49,316 nucleotides of DNA from Clostridium sp. MCC353 (GTDB lineage Bacteria; Bacillota; Clostridia; Lachnospirales; Lachnospiraceae). The notes beneath the pieces were generated by a model. It searched no databases, was not told the origin of the DNA, and saw only the letters and a program-made list of their open reading frames with translations. Below, in pieces: positions 7,069 through 16,735 of the stretch. How positions within the stretch are numbered: the first letter of the stretch is position 1; each line of letters begins with the position of its first letter. The stretch lies in contig NZ_WQPN01000176.1 of the NCBI RefSeq assembly GCF_018785315.1, positions 16,480 to 65,795 of the forward strand. Reading direction: 5' to 3'. Both the position numbers and the translations under genes were made by a program.

Positions 7069-10000
7069 ATGAGCGTTAAACGAGTGTATGTGGAGAAAAA
7101 ACAGGATTTTGCCGTTAAAGCAGGAGAACTGAGAGAAGAGATAGGCAGCTATCTCGGCATTGATACAGTGACCGGCGTGCGTGTGTTAATCCGTTATGAT
7201 ATTGAGAATTTATCGGAAGAGATCTATAAGCAGTCACTGGTGACGGTTTTTTCAGAGCCTCCGGTGGACTTTGTATACGAGGAGGAGTTTCCAAAAGAGG
7301 AAGGGGATCTGGTATTCTCCGTGGAATATCTTCCGGGACAGTTTGACCAGAGAGCAGATTCAGCCGAACAGTGTGTAAAACTGTTAAAAGAGGATGAAGA
7401 GCCGGTGATCCGCTCCGCGTCCACCTATGTGATTTCAGGCGTTTTATCAGAAGATCAGATTCAGGCGATTAAATCCTTCTGCATCAACCCTGTGGATTCC
7501 AGGGAAACCGATGAACAGAAGCCGGAGACCCTGGTAACTGTATTCGAGACACCGGAAGATGTGATCATCTTTGACGGTTTTTCAGATTTTGCAGAGGACC
7601 GGTTAAAGGAACTCTATGATTCTCTGAACCTGGCAATGACATTTAAGGATTTCCTCCATATTCAGAATTATTATAAAACAGAAGAGAAGAGGGATCCGTC
7701 CATGACGGAAATCCGTGTGCTGGATACCTATTGGTCCGACCATTGCCGCCATACCACCTTCCAGACCGAATTAAAGGATGTGACATTTACGGACGGCGAT
7801 TATAGAAAACCCATCGAGGATACCTATAATCAGTATTTGGCAGACCGTGAAGTTGTGCTGAAAGGCAAGAGCGGCAAATTTGTCTGCCTGATGGATCTGG
7901 CTCTTATGGCTATGAAAAAACTCCGCATGGAAGGGAAATTAGAGGATTTGGAAGTTTCTGATGAAATCAATGCCTGCAGCATCGTGGTGCCGGTAGAGAT
8001 TGACGGTGTGGAGGAAGAGTGGCTGGTTAACTTTAAAAATGAAACTCACAACCATCCTACGGAAATTGAACCTTTCGGCGGCGCGGCCACCTGCCTTGGA
8101 GGCGCAATCCGCGATCCCCTTTCCGGGCGTACCTACGTCTATCAGGCAATGCGTGTGACCGGTGCGGCAGATCCGACCAAATCCCTGGCTGAGACCCTTC
8201 ACGGCAAGCTGCCTCAGAGAAAGATCGTTACAGGAGCGGCCAGCGGTTACAGCTCCTACGGCAATCAGATCGGCCTTGCTACCGGCTATGTGAAGGAAAT
8301 CTATCATCCCAACTATGTGGCTAAGAGAATGGAGATCGGCGCAGTGATGGGCGCGGCTCCCAGAAAAAATGTTATCCGTGAAACATCCGATCCGGGCGAT
8401 ATCATCATCCTGCTGGGCGGACGCACAGGGCGGGACGGCTGCGGCGGCGCCACAGGATCTTCCAAAGTCCATACGGAGGCGTCCATTGAAACCTGCGGCG
8501 CGGAGGTTCAGAAAGGTAATGCTCCTACGGAACGCAAGATCCAGAGATTATTCCGCCGGGCGGAAGTGAGCAGGATCATTAAAAAATGCAACGATTTCGG
8601 AGCGGGCGGCGTTTCCGTAGCCATCGGAGAGCTGGCGGACGGGCTTCAGATCGATCTGGACAAGGTTCCGAAAAAATATGCGGGACTGGACGGTACGGAA
8701 ATCGCCATTTCCGAATCCCAGGAGAGAATGGCAGTTGTCATCGATCCAAAAGATGTGGATCAGTTCCTGGACTATGCAAAAGAGGAAAATCTGGAAGCAA
8801 TTCCGGTTGCTGTTGTGACGGAGGAACCAAGGCTTGTGATGAACTGGAGAGGCCGGACAATCGTGGATATCAGCCGCGCATTTCTGGATACCAACGGAGC
8901 TCATCAGGAGGCCAAAGTGGTGCTGGAAGTTCCGTCGAAAGAGGGCAGCCTGTTTGAACGTAAAGAAACCGGGGATGTGAAGGAAACCTGGTTAAACCTG
9001 TTAAAGGGGTTAAATGTCTGCTCTCAAAAAGGGCTTGTGGAGATGTTTGACGGTTCCATCGGCGCCGGCAGCGTATTCATGCCTTATGGAGGCAGATACC
9101 AGCTCACGGAAACACAGTCCATGGTGGCAAAGCTTCCGGTACTGGAAGGCAAAACGGACACGGTGACCATGATGAGCTATGGGTTCGATCCTTACCTGTC
9201 CAGCTGGAGCCCCTATCACGGCGCTATCTATGCTGTGGTTTCTTCTGTTGCCAAGATTGTGGCGGCAGGCGGAGATTATAAAAAGATCCGCTTCACATTC
9301 CAGGAATATTTCCGCAGGATGACAGAAGATCCGGCCCGCTGGAGCCAGCCGTTTGCGGCGCTTTTAGGCGCTTATAATGCGCAGATCGGATTTGGCCTTC
9401 CGTCTATCGGAGGCAAGGACAGCATGTCGGGTACATTTAATGATATCGACGTTCCGCCTACACTGGTATCTTTCGCGGTGGATATTGCCAGCCATAAACA
9501 TATCATCACCCCGGAATTTAAGAAGGCCGGAAGCAAAATCGTGGTATTTAGCATTGAAAAAGACCAGTATGACCTGCCGGTATACGGACAGATCATGGAC
9601 GGATACGAGAAGCTGTTTGAAGATATTAAGGCAGGCAGGATCATTTCCGCTTATGCTGTGGAAGGGCACGGCATGGCAGAGGCTGTCAGCAAGATGGCAT
9701 TCGGCAACAAGATGGGCGTTAAGATTGAGCACAATGTGGATCCGAGGGATTTCTTCGCAGCAGGATGGGGCAATATCGTATGTGAAGTTCCGGACGGCAA
9801 AGTGGGAGAACTGTCCATTTCCTATACTGTGATCGGTGAAGTGACCGATAAGGGCGTATTTGAATACGGCAGCACAGCGATCACCATGGACGAGGCGCTG
9901 AAGGCATGGACGGAGACGCTGGAGGATGTATTCCCAACAGAATCAGGCGTTAAGCAGACGCCGGTTTCAGAAGGCCTGTACGATGCAAAAGAGATCTATG

Positions 10001-10818
10001 TGTGCAAAAATAAGACCGCCAAGCCTAACGTATTCATACCGGTATTCCCGGGAACCAACTGTGAATATGACAGCGCCAGGGCATTTGAGCGGGCAGGGGC
10101 CAATGTGGCGGCAAAAGTGTTTAAAAACCTGAGCGCCCAGGATATCCGCGATTCCGTCGAAGTTTACAGGAAAGAGATCGCAAAAGCCCAGATCGTCATG
10201 TTCCCGGGCGGATTTTCCGCTGGTGACGAGCCGGAAGGTTCCGCGAAATTCTTTGCCGCAGTATTCCGCAACGCTGTGATCAAAGAGGAAATTGAAAAGC
10301 TGTTAAATGACAGGGACGGCCTGATGCTGGGCATTTGCAACGGATTCCAGGCGCTGATCAAACTGGGTCTGGTTCCAGAAGGAAAGATTGTGGAACAGCA
10401 TAAGGATTCACCTACGCTGGCTATGAACACCATTGGCCGCCATATTTCCAAGATGGTATATACAAAAGTGGTTTCCAACCGATCTCCATGGCTTTCCGGA
10501 GCGGAGCTGGGCGGAGTGTACTGCAATCCGGCTTCCCACGGAGAGGGACGGTTTGTCGCCAATGAACAATGGCTGAAAACACTGTTTGAAAACGGCCAGG
10601 TAGCCACCCAGTATGTGGATGATTTGGGAAATGCCACCATGGACGAGTTCTGGAATCCAAACGGTTCCTATATGGCCATCGAAGGCATTACCAGCCCGGA
10701 CGGCCGCATTCTCGGCAAGATGGCCCACTCAGAGAGAAGAGGGGAAGCGGTCGCCATGAATATATACGGGGAGCAGGATATGAAGATCTTTGAATCAGGT
10801 GTGAAGTATTTTAAATAA
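7069..10818 (+). CDS. purL: Phosphoribosylformylglycinamidine synthase, single-chain PurL
   Basis: A 1249-residue enzyme that converts FGAR, glutamine and ATP to FGAM in de novo purine synthesis. It is the large single-chain form that fuses the AIRS-type synthetase with a C-terminal glutaminase, instead of the separate PurL-PurQ-PurS of Bacilli. Recognisable parts are SDHCRHTTF and NFKNETHNHPTEIEPFGGAA in the synthetase half, GFGLPSIGGKDSMSG in the second AIRS-like half, and the amidotransferase motifs FPGGFSAGDEPEGSAKF and GICNGFQALIKLG with the catalytic Cys. The start has AAGGAGG upstream. No other purine gene is near, so it appears to be a single-gene unit. Confidence 0.97.
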   Translation: MSVKRVYVEKKQDFAVKAGELREEIGSYLGIDTVTGVRVLIRYDIENLSEEIYKQSLVTVFSEPPVDFVYEEEFPKEEGDLVFSVEYLPGQFDQRADSAEQCVKLLKEDEEPVIRSASTYVISGVLSEDQIQAIKSFCINPVDSRETDEQKPETLVTVFETPEDVIIFDGFSDFAEDRLKELYDSLNLAMTFKDFLHIQNYYKTEEKRDPSMTEIRVLDTYWSDHCRHTTFQTELKDVTFTDGDYRKPIEDTYNQYLADREVVLKGKSGKFVCLMDLALMAMKKLRMEGKLEDLEVSDEINACSIVVPVEIDGVEEEWLVNFKNETHNHPTEIEPFGGAATCLGGAIRDPLSGRTYVYQAMRVTGAADPTKSLAETLHGKLPQRKIVTGAASGYSSYGNQIGLATGYVKEIYHPNYVAKRMEIGAVMGAAPRKNVIRETSDPGDIIILLGGRTGRDGCGGATGSSKVHTEASIETCGAEVQKGNAPTERKIQRLFRRAEVSRIIKKCNDFGAGGVSVAIGELADGLQIDLDKVPKKYAGLDGTEIAISESQERMAVVIDPKDVDQFLDYAKEENLEAIPVAVVTEEPRLVMNWRGRTIVDISRAFLDTNGAHQEAKVVLEVPSKEGSLFERKETGDVKETWLNLLKGLNVCSQKGLVEMFDGSIGAGSVFMPYGGRYQLTETQSMVAKLPVLEGKTDTVTMMSYGFDPYLSSWSPYHGAIYAVVSSVAKIVAAGGDYKKIRFTFQEYFRRMTEDPARWSQPFAALLGAYNAQIGFGLPSIGGKDSMSGTFNDIDVPPTLVSFAVDIASHKHIITPEFKKAGSKIVVFSIEKDQYDLPVYGQIMDGYEKLFEDIKAGRIISAYAVEGHGMAEAVSKMAFGNKMGVKIEHNVDPRDFFAAGWGNIVCEVPDGKVGELSISYTVIGEVTDKGVFEYGSTAITMDEALKAWTETLEDVFPTESGVKQTPVSEGLYDAKEIYVCKNKTAKPNVFIPVFPGTNCEYDSARAFERAGANVAAKVFKNLSAQDIRDSVEVYRKEIAKAQIVMFPGGFSAGDEPEGSAKFFAAVFRNAVIKEEIEKLLNDRDGLMLGICNGFQALIKLGLVPEGKIVEQHKDSPTLAMNTIGRHISKMVYTKVVSNRSPWLSGAELGGVYCNPASHGEGRFVANEQWLKTLFENGQVATQYVDDLGNATMDEFWNPNGSYMAIEGITSPDGRILGKMAHSERRGEAVAMNIYGEQDMKIFESGVKYFK

Positions 10819-10821
10819 TTG

Positions 10822-10850
10822 ACGCCAAAAGCTTCAGACAGCTCTGGCGT
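10822..10850. terminator. Possible bidirectional terminator between purL and the ABC gene
   Basis: The convergent purL and ABC ATPase genes are separated by 33 bp containing the inverted pair ACGCCA (10822-10827) / TGGCGT (10845-10850) with an inner AGCT pair. T-runs are short on both strands, so this is a weak call based mainly on position. Confidence 0.35.
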
Positions 10851-10851
10851 T

Positions 10852-11538
10852 TCAGATGACCACACCATCCTTAACTGTGATGATCCGGCTGCAGCCTCCG
10901 GCCGCTTCAGGCGAATGGGTTACCATGATGATGGTCTGGCCGCAGCTTTGGTTGATTTCATGCAGCAGGTTCATGATTTCAGCTCCGGTGCTGCTGTCCA
11001 GATTTCCGGTAGGTTCGTCGGCAAAGAGGATTTCAGGGCTGCCAAACAGGGCGCGGGCGATCGCTACGCGCTGCTGCTGGCCGCCGGATAATTCCCGGGG
11101 CGTATGCCTGCGCCGGTCCCACAGGCCGGTGATCTCTAAAATGTGATCGAGCCGGCCTTTGCAGTCTGCAGCCTTTTTCCCATCCAGAAGCAGAGGGAGC
11201 ATGATGTTTTCCTCTGCATTCAGGTTGGGAATGAGATTGTAAAACTGAAACACAAATCCGATTTTCTGCCGCCTGATGCGGCTTATTTTTTCATCCTTAA
11301 ATCCGGAGATATCGGCGCCGTCCATAAGAACCCGTCCGCTGGTGGGAGCGTCCAGACCGCCCAGGATATAGAGCAGAGTGCTTTTTCCGGAGCCGGACGG
11401 CCCCATGACGGATACGAATTCCCCCTGAAAAACCTGCAATGATATGTCTTTGAGCACATTTACGGTTGTGCCTCCAATGCTGAAATCTTTTACAATATGT
11501 TGTCCCTCAACGGCAATTCTGCCGGCCGGCTGTTTCAT
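10852..11538 (-). CDS. ABC transporter ATP-binding protein (MacB/LolD type)
   Basis: A 228-residue ATPase. It has Walker A GPSGSGKS (46-53), Q-loop FQFYNL, signature LSGGQ (150-154), Walker B ILFADE (170-175), the GNLDS D-loop and a switch His (MVTHS). It is the last gene of a minus-strand set running response regulator, kinase, permease, ATPase, and starts 20 bp after the permease stop with an AGGAGG site. Its partner permease is of the FtsX type, so this pair probably moves or senses lipids, peptides or antibiotics mechanically rather than importing nutrients. The substrate cannot be told from sequence. Confidence 0.92.
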   Translation of the reverse strand: MKQPAGRIAVEGQHIVKDFSIGGTTVNVLKDISLQVFQGEFVSVMGPSGSGKSTLLYILGGLDAPTSGRVLMDGADISGFKDEKISRIRRQKIGFVFQFYNLIPNLNAEENIMLPLLLDGKKAADCKGRLDHILEITGLWDRRRHTPRELSGGQQQRVAIARALFGSPEILFADEPTGNLDSSTGAEIMNLLHEINQSCGQTIIMVTHSPEAAGGCSRIITVKDGVVI

Positions 11539-11558
11539 CGGACAGACCTCCTTTTTCC

Positions 11559-14033
11559 TTATTCAAATTTGATTTCTTCCACCAGCTTCATACGGCGGCT
11601 TTTTATGACCGGAACGACAGATCCGGCCAAGGTTATGAGTATGCCCATCCCTCCGGCAGACCAGAATACAGCGGTATCCAGTTCCGGAACAATGGAGATT
11701 TTCGGCCCCGCCACAAGGAAAATCGTCCTGATTTCAAGATAGGATACGATGACTGCTATTGCGGCTCCGGCCAGGCCGGATGAAAAAACTTCGATCAGTG
11801 TGATTTTCACGTGCTGGCGGTTGGAAAGGCCGAAGGTTTTATACATGGCGGTGGTGCGCCGTTTTTGGATATAGCTGACCAGCAGGTTGTTGACCGTACC
11901 GGCTGCCGCCAAAAGGAGAATGAAATAGGTCATGCTGTGCATGGGCTGTAAAAAAGCTTCAACGACAGACAGGGCGTCTGTATTAAACTCCTCAACGGTC
12001 CGGCTCCAGTTGGGTGTCCGGCCAAACAGGCTGCGGATCTGAACCATGACGGCTTCGGGATCATCGGCGGTATAGGCGAGAAATTGGTAGTCCGAAGCGT
12101 TGAAGTCAGATACGGCAAAAGTGGAAGAGATCACTGCCTCCACATCGTCAGCACGGGATTTGAAGCTGCCGGCTACCAGATAATCATTTCCTGTGACGCC
12201 GTTTGAAAGGAACAGGGTATCTCCGGCAGAAAATCCTGTCCGTTCCATACAGCTTTCGCTTAACAAGAGGGTTCTCTGCCTGTCAAAGACAGCGACAATT
12301 TCTTCTTTCTTATCATTTTCCGTATAATGAAGGGCCATCATGGAGCTGAACCAGTCCAAACTGCCGGTTGCTTCCAAGCGGCTGAATACCGCTCCTTCTG
12401 CCTGGATTTGATTTTCATAAACATGGAGAGGGAGCACTTTGTTTACGCCCTCCATCCTTTTTACCTGTTCCACAAATTCCGGTTCCATGGGGCCGTCTGC
12501 GAATCCTTCCAGTTCTGCGCCCTTAAACACATCCCCCACATATGAGGTCACAAAGTCACTTGTCACAGTAATTGCGATTACGGCGGAAATGCTGATGAAG
12601 AGAAGGGTGATATTCTGCTGCACCGTTTTATTGTTTCTCATATTCCGGGCCGCAAGCCGCCCTTCATTGCCAAAAATGATCCCATAAATATGTTCCAGGC
12701 CGATGGAAAGCAGATCGGTTAGCAGGGGTACGGCCAGGACGGCAGCGGTAATCAGCCCTAACAGGGAAAATCCCCCTGCCGGATAGAGCATATTTTTGGA
12801 AACGGCCTTTGGAAGTATGGCCGCTGCAATAAACAGGGCGGCGCCGCATCCTGACAGGAAGGGGCGGGGAACCTGTTTTTCTTCCACAGTGCCGAGAACC
12901 ACTTCTTTGACCGGAAGACGGCTGGCACGGTATATGGGAAACCATGCGGAGAAGAGAGAAACGGCTATTGCGGAGGTGATTGAAAAAATGATGATGAAGG
13001 GGGAAATGACAACCGGAATTTCAATCCCTTGTGACAGGGAATTCCCCATATCCTTTAATACCAGGTTTAAAATCAAAGAACCTGCCGGAATGCCGGACAG
13101 CCCGCCTGTAATGCCGTAAACCAGGCTCTCCAGCAGAAGAATGCGCGTCACGGTCTTCTGTGTGGCTCCGATACTCCGAAATGTGCCGATTGCCGGCAGA
13201 CGTTCCAGGGTGATCACTTTATAACTGCTGTAGATGATGAAGACGCTCATGGTGAGGGCAAAAAAGCTGATCAGGAAAAAGGGCATGGATTTCTGCCGGG
13301 CATCTGCGGCGATCTTTTTTTCATCCGCAACCGGGGTTATTTTGAACGTTTCAGAGGACAGAGCGGCGGACAGTTCGCTTTTTAATTGTTCAGCGGATAT
13401 GCCTGGGGCCGGCTTCACTAAAAGTTTGCTGTATCCTTCTTTTCCGCCTAAAACCGCTGACAGGGTGGGGAAAGGGAGAAGGGCGGTTGCGCCGCGTGTA
13501 TGACGGAGGAAAACCGTGTCGTAAGCGGCGATTCCGGCCACCTCTAAAGAAACGGGGGTACCGCCAATCGTCAGAGTGACCGTATCGCCCTGATTAATGC
13601 CGTATTTTGAGGTAAAACGGTCCGGAAGAATCACCTGGCTGCCGGAAAAATCAGCGATTGGGTCTCCATCTGCCAGGCGGGGAGGATTGATCTGGTTGAG
13701 CTGGTCTAAGGGGGAGGCAATCAAATCAATGGTTTCGTAATAACCGTTTTCGTGGTAGAGGGCGGAGCCCTCCAGGATACCGGCTGCGAAGCAGGAAGAG
13801 GGCAGGTCTGTGAGAATGCCGGCATCGATTCTGCCGTCCGCAGCGGTTATGGAAAGGGCAGCAGTGCCCGCCATTCCCCGCGCCATTTTCCGCTGCGCGC
13901 TTTCATAGGATGCGCCGATGGATAAGGAGACGAAAATAAGGGTTGAAGAGAGCAGGACGGACAAGAACATGACGGCAGTCCGTGTTTTCCGCTCTATGAT
14001 GGTTGTAAAAATGTATTTGAGTATTATTTTCAA
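11559..14033 (-). CDS. FtsX-domain ABC transporter permease
   Basis: About 824 residues. An N-terminal membrane helix (AVMFLSVLLSSTLIFVSLSI) is followed by a large extracellular domain and then a first FtsX core (MPFFLISFFALTMSVFIIYSS, LLLESLVYGITGG). After a central duplication comes a second core (MTYFILLLAAAGTVNNLLVSYI, IEVFSSGLAGAAIAVIVSYL). I chose TTG at 14033, which follows AGGTG at normal distance and gives MKIILKYIFTTIIERKTRT. A longer frame opens at TTG 14123, but its first part is the upstream terminator hairpin. It works with the ATPase at 10852 and is probably controlled by the adjacent two-component system, as in antimicrobial-peptide response modules. Confidence 0.85.
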   Translation of the reverse strand: MKIILKYIFTTIIERKTRTAVMFLSVLLSSTLIFVSLSIGASYESAQRKMARGMAGTAALSITAADGRIDAGILTDLPSSCFAAGILEGSALYHENGYYETIDLIASPLDQLNQINPPRLADGDPIADFSGSQVILPDRFTSKYGINQGDTVTLTIGGTPVSLEVAGIAAYDTVFLRHTRGATALLPFPTLSAVLGGKEGYSKLLVKPAPGISAEQLKSELSAALSSETFKITPVADEKKIAADARQKSMPFFLISFFALTMSVFIIYSSYKVITLERLPAIGTFRSIGATQKTVTRILLLESLVYGITGGLSGIPAGSLILNLVLKDMGNSLSQGIEIPVVISPFIIIFSITSAIAVSLFSAWFPIYRASRLPVKEVVLGTVEEKQVPRPFLSGCGAALFIAAAILPKAVSKNMLYPAGGFSLLGLITAAVLAVPLLTDLLSIGLEHIYGIIFGNEGRLAARNMRNNKTVQQNITLLFISISAVIAITVTSDFVTSYVGDVFKGAELEGFADGPMEPEFVEQVKRMEGVNKVLPLHVYENQIQAEGAVFSRLEATGSLDWFSSMMALHYTENDKKEEIVAVFDRQRTLLLSESCMERTGFSAGDTLFLSNGVTGNDYLVAGSFKSRADDVEAVISSTFAVSDFNASDYQFLAYTADDPEAVMVQIRSLFGRTPNWSRTVEEFNTDALSVVEAFLQPMHSMTYFILLLAAAGTVNNLLVSYIQKRRTTAMYKTFGLSNRQHVKITLIEVFSSGLAGAAIAVIVSYLEIRTIFLVAGPKISIVPELDTAVFWSAGGMGILITLAGSVVPVIKSRRMKLVEEIKFE

Positions 14034-14078
14034 ACGTACACCTGCTTTCTGGCCTGGATTGAGCGCCGGAATTGGAAT

Positions 14079-14119
14079 AAAAAAAGGCTGCCGGCTGTCA
14101 CTATGGTCATGATAGCCGG
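14079..14119 (-). terminator. Terminator-like hairpin after the histidine kinase
   Basis: On the minus strand a 10-bp stem (14110-14119 with 14091-14100, one G-T pair, 9-nt loop) is followed 5 nt later by seven Ts (14079-14085). It lies between the kinase stop and the permease start, so it may attenuate read-through from the regulators into the transporter. Confidence 0.55.
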
Positions 14120-14147
14120 TCAACCTTAATCTGATTTTCAGATAACC

Positions 14148-15569
14148 TTAATTAACCTTAATTTGTGGTAATTCCACCAGAAATTCGGTTCCAACTGAGA
14201 GGGCGCTGGAAACGGAGATTGAGCCGTGGTGGAGTTCCACGATATTTTTTGCGATTGCCAGACCTAATCCGGTGCCTTTTGGCATTTGTCCGGAGCAGGT
14301 TCCACGGTAGTAGCGGTCGAAGAGATGTTTTACTGTTTCCTCCGTCATGCCTTTTCCATCGTCAGACACGCAGATTTTTAAAGAGGCGCCGGACGATATG
14401 ATCCGCAGAGTGACCTCTGTATTTTCCCCGCCGTGTACGAAAGAATTGAAGATCAGGTTTCGAAATGCACGGGTCATCAGGGTTCGGTCAAATACATATG
14501 AAATTGTATCCGCTGCGCAGTTAAAATGAATGGTGCGGCCCTCATATTCGGGAGTGTTCAGGATATCGATTACCAGTTCTTTCAGGAAACGGACCATGTT
14601 CTGTTCCTCCAGGTTTAAAGGCAGGATCCCGTTTTTTAATTGATAGACCAGCTTCAGGTCGTCAATGAGCGATTCCATATACAAGGCATTTTTCAGTATG
14701 ATATTGGCATAACGCCGGGATTGTTCCTCCTCTTTCACATCGGAGACTGAAAGGAGTTCCGCATAACCTTTGATTGGGGAAAGAGGGGTTTTCAGATCAT
14801 GGGTCATGTTGGCAATCCATTCCTCCCTCAGCCTTTCCGTCTGGGCTTTCAACTGGTCCCCGGCCCTGATTTCCTCATCCAGCGTGTTCAGGCTGTCATA
14901 CAGGTCGTGAAACGGCCCGTGATCTTCAACGGGATAATAAGAGCGCAGCGGGATTTCCTGGATTGAAGCGGAAATACGCTTTATGGCCCCTGCCGTCCAG
15001 AAACCGTAAACAACACCTGAGATCAGTACGGTTGTGAATAAGACGGCCAAAACCGGCAGGATGAGATTCTTTCCGCCTGTGAACCTTTGGCCATTGAGAT
15101 ACATGGTGACTTTCGTGACATTTACAGGGAAATATAAAAGAACGGCATAATCCTTTCCGCTGTCGGAAATAATTTCCGCCAGGGCCGTTGTACTGCCGTA
15201 TTTAGCGCTGCCTGTCTGCAGGAGCTGGATTAATTCCACGGCAGAGTATTCCGCTGGAACCTGTTCCGGCTTTTGGTAACTGAAAACTTCATGGCCGGAA
15301 GCGGTTAAAATCTGTATGCCAACCTTATTTTCTTTTAATAAATCCAATCCCTTCTGTTTGACCTGAGGCGAAGAGCCTGAAAAAGTGATCTGTTTTTTAA
15401 AATCTTCTGCAAATACTTTGGGCCAGTCGCTCCGCGCGGTTGAGCCATCCGGTTTTTGCACGGTAATCGACAAAAAGAACAGGGCGGCTGCCAGTAAAAT
15501 GGTGCCGAGAAGGGAGAGGAAGAATATCAGGTAAATATGAAAGATGGCGCGGTATCCTGAATGTTTCAT
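14148..15569 (-). CDS. Membrane sensor histidine kinase
   Basis: A 473-residue kinase. Membrane helix 1 lies at about residues 8-34 and helix 2 at about 170-193, with an extracellular sensor of about 135 residues between them. A HAMP-like linker leads to the DHp helix with His257 in MTHDLKTPLSPIKGYAELL. The ATP-binding domain has RNLIFNSFVHGG (N box), VSDDGKGM (G1) and GTGLGLAIAKNIVELH (G2). It starts directly after the response-regulator stop, so the two are coupled. The large outer loop differs from the short-loop BceS-type kinases that usually accompany FtsX-type transporters, so the signal may be sensed directly. The ligand is unknown. Confidence 0.93.
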   Translation of the reverse strand: MKHSGYRAIFHIYLIFFLSLLGTILLAAALFFLSITVQKPDGSTARSDWPKVFAEDFKKQITFSGSSPQVKQKGLDLLKENKVGIQILTASGHEVFSYQKPEQVPAEYSAVELIQLLQTGSAKYGSTTALAEIISDSGKDYAVLLYFPVNVTKVTMYLNGQRFTGGKNLILPVLAVLFTTVLISGVVYGFWTAGAIKRISASIQEIPLRSYYPVEDHGPFHDLYDSLNTLDEEIRAGDQLKAQTERLREEWIANMTHDLKTPLSPIKGYAELLSVSDVKEEEQSRRYANIILKNALYMESLIDDLKLVYQLKNGILPLNLEEQNMVRFLKELVIDILNTPEYEGRTIHFNCAADTISYVFDRTLMTRAFRNLIFNSFVHGGENTEVTLRIISSGASLKICVSDDGKGMTEETVKHLFDRYYRGTCSGQMPKGTGLGLAIAKNIVELHHGSISVSSALSVGTEFLVELPQIKVN

Positions 15570-16283
15570 TTAATCAGCCCTCTTTTTAAGCTTGTAGCCC
15601 AATCCTTTCACCGTGATAAGCTGCCGGGGAGTGGACGGGTCATCTTCGATTTTTTCCCGCAGATGCCGGATATGAACCATGATGGTGTTGTCGCAGATGC
15701 CGCTGTATTCCCCCCATACCTGTTCGTAGATCCGCTCTTTGCTGATGATTTTATCTGCGTTTACCATGAGGTAGGTGAGCAGAAGATATTCCCGTCCGGT
15801 CAGGCTGAGTTCCTGTCCGTTTTTATAAGCGCGGCAGCTCTCTTTATCGATTGACAGAGGGCCGGCGGTTAAACGGGTTTCCGCATTGGGTGACCGGGAT
15901 GTTTGATATTGCTGGCGGCGGAGCTGGGCCTTTACGCGGAATACTACTTCACGGGGGCTGAATGGTTTGCTAATGTAATCGTCACCGCCGCAGGATAGGC
16001 CGAGGATCTTATCTATATCATCATTTTTGGATGACAGGAAGAGGATGGAGCAGTAAGAAAACTCACGGATCTGCCTGCAGACCTCTAATCCGTCCATATC
16101 AGGCAGCATGATGTCCAAAATGATGACATCGGGGCTAAATTCCCTGCAGATGTTTACCGCGTCCATTCCAGTTAAGGCTTTTTGTATGGATCGGAAGCCC
16201 TCCTTTTGAAGTATCTCCTGCATCAGGTCCAGGATATCTGTTTCGTCGTCCACCAATAGGATTTTATATTCTGAGTTCATCAT
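15570..16283 (-). CDS. OmpR-family response regulator
   Basis: A 237-residue regulator. The receiver domain holds the acidic pair VDDE, the phospho-acceptor Asp57 (VIILDIMLPDMDG) and Lys106 (YISKPF). The C-terminal winged-helix domain ends TVKGLGYKLKKRAD, typical of the OmpR/PhoB class. I chose ATG 16283 (MMNSEYKILLVDDE) because GGAAG/GAAAG lies upstream; longer in-frame starts lack a site. It partners the kinase that begins at the next base. The promoter region carries GTCAG/CTGAC inverted repeats that may be its own binding site. Confidence 0.93.
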   Translation of the reverse strand: MMNSEYKILLVDDETDILDLMQEILQKEGFRSIQKALTGMDAVNICREFSPDVIILDIMLPDMDGLEVCRQIREFSYCSILFLSSKNDDIDKILGLSCGGDDYISKPFSPREVVFRVKAQLRRQQYQTSRSPNAETRLTAGPLSIDKESCRAYKNGQELSLTGREYLLLTYLMVNADKIISKERIYEQVWGEYSGICDNTIMVHIRHLREKIEDDPSTPRQLITVKGLGYKLKKRAD

Positions 16284-16735
16284 ATAAGTTCTTTCTTCCG
16301 GCCGTTTCAATGGGGCTGCCCGGTTTGGCATGGCCGGATCACATTCTGTTTACAATGCCGGAAATTGAACCGGCAGCATGGTTTCCGTCAGTTTGTAAAA
16401 ATTCTGACAGATAAATTATAATTCGGCGGTTAGGACAATACAAGAGGAAATCAAAATTTAAGGAGAGACACAAATCATTACTTTAATGGTAATTTTTTGA
16501 AAAATAGCATAATTTCACAAAATAGTACTATAAACGCTTTGAAAAAGCTTGTAATTTCAGCCTTAAAAAAAGTAACATTTCACAAAATGTTCCTAATTGC
16601 TAACTCAAAATCAATATGATACCATGAGTTCAGGATAATCAACTGCGTGATAAGGCAGGGGAAGGCGCCAACAGCCTTAACAGCGGGATGGTTATCAGAC
16701 TTATTAGCTGTTATGTGGCAGAAGGAGAAGAAAGT
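16284..16735. other. Divergent intergenic region before the solute-binding protein
   Basis: Besides the minus-strand promoter, this AT-rich stretch holds the direct repeat ATTTCACAAAAT (about 16512 and 16577). The second copy sits in a near-palindrome, AACATTT-CACA-AAATGTT (16574-16591). These look like regulator sites for the plus-strand lipoprotein gene. I find no gene here and no confident plus-strand promoter. Confidence 0.4.
16387..16443 (-). promoter_or_regulatory. Predicted promoter and operator-like repeat of the two-component operon
   Basis: On the minus strand TTGTAT (16438-16443) and TATAAT (16415-16420) are spaced by 17 nt. Just downstream, GTCAG (16387-16391) and CTGAC (16404-16408) form an inverted repeat that could bind the response regulator. 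Transcription would then run through all four minus-strand genes unless stopped after the kinase. Confidence 0.55.

Noticed and set aside
14034-14123. Longer N-terminus of the FtsX permease from TTG 14123
   Set aside because: The extra 30 codons are the terminator hairpin and T-run of the kinase gene. TTG 14033 has a proper ribosome site and starts the membrane protein normally.
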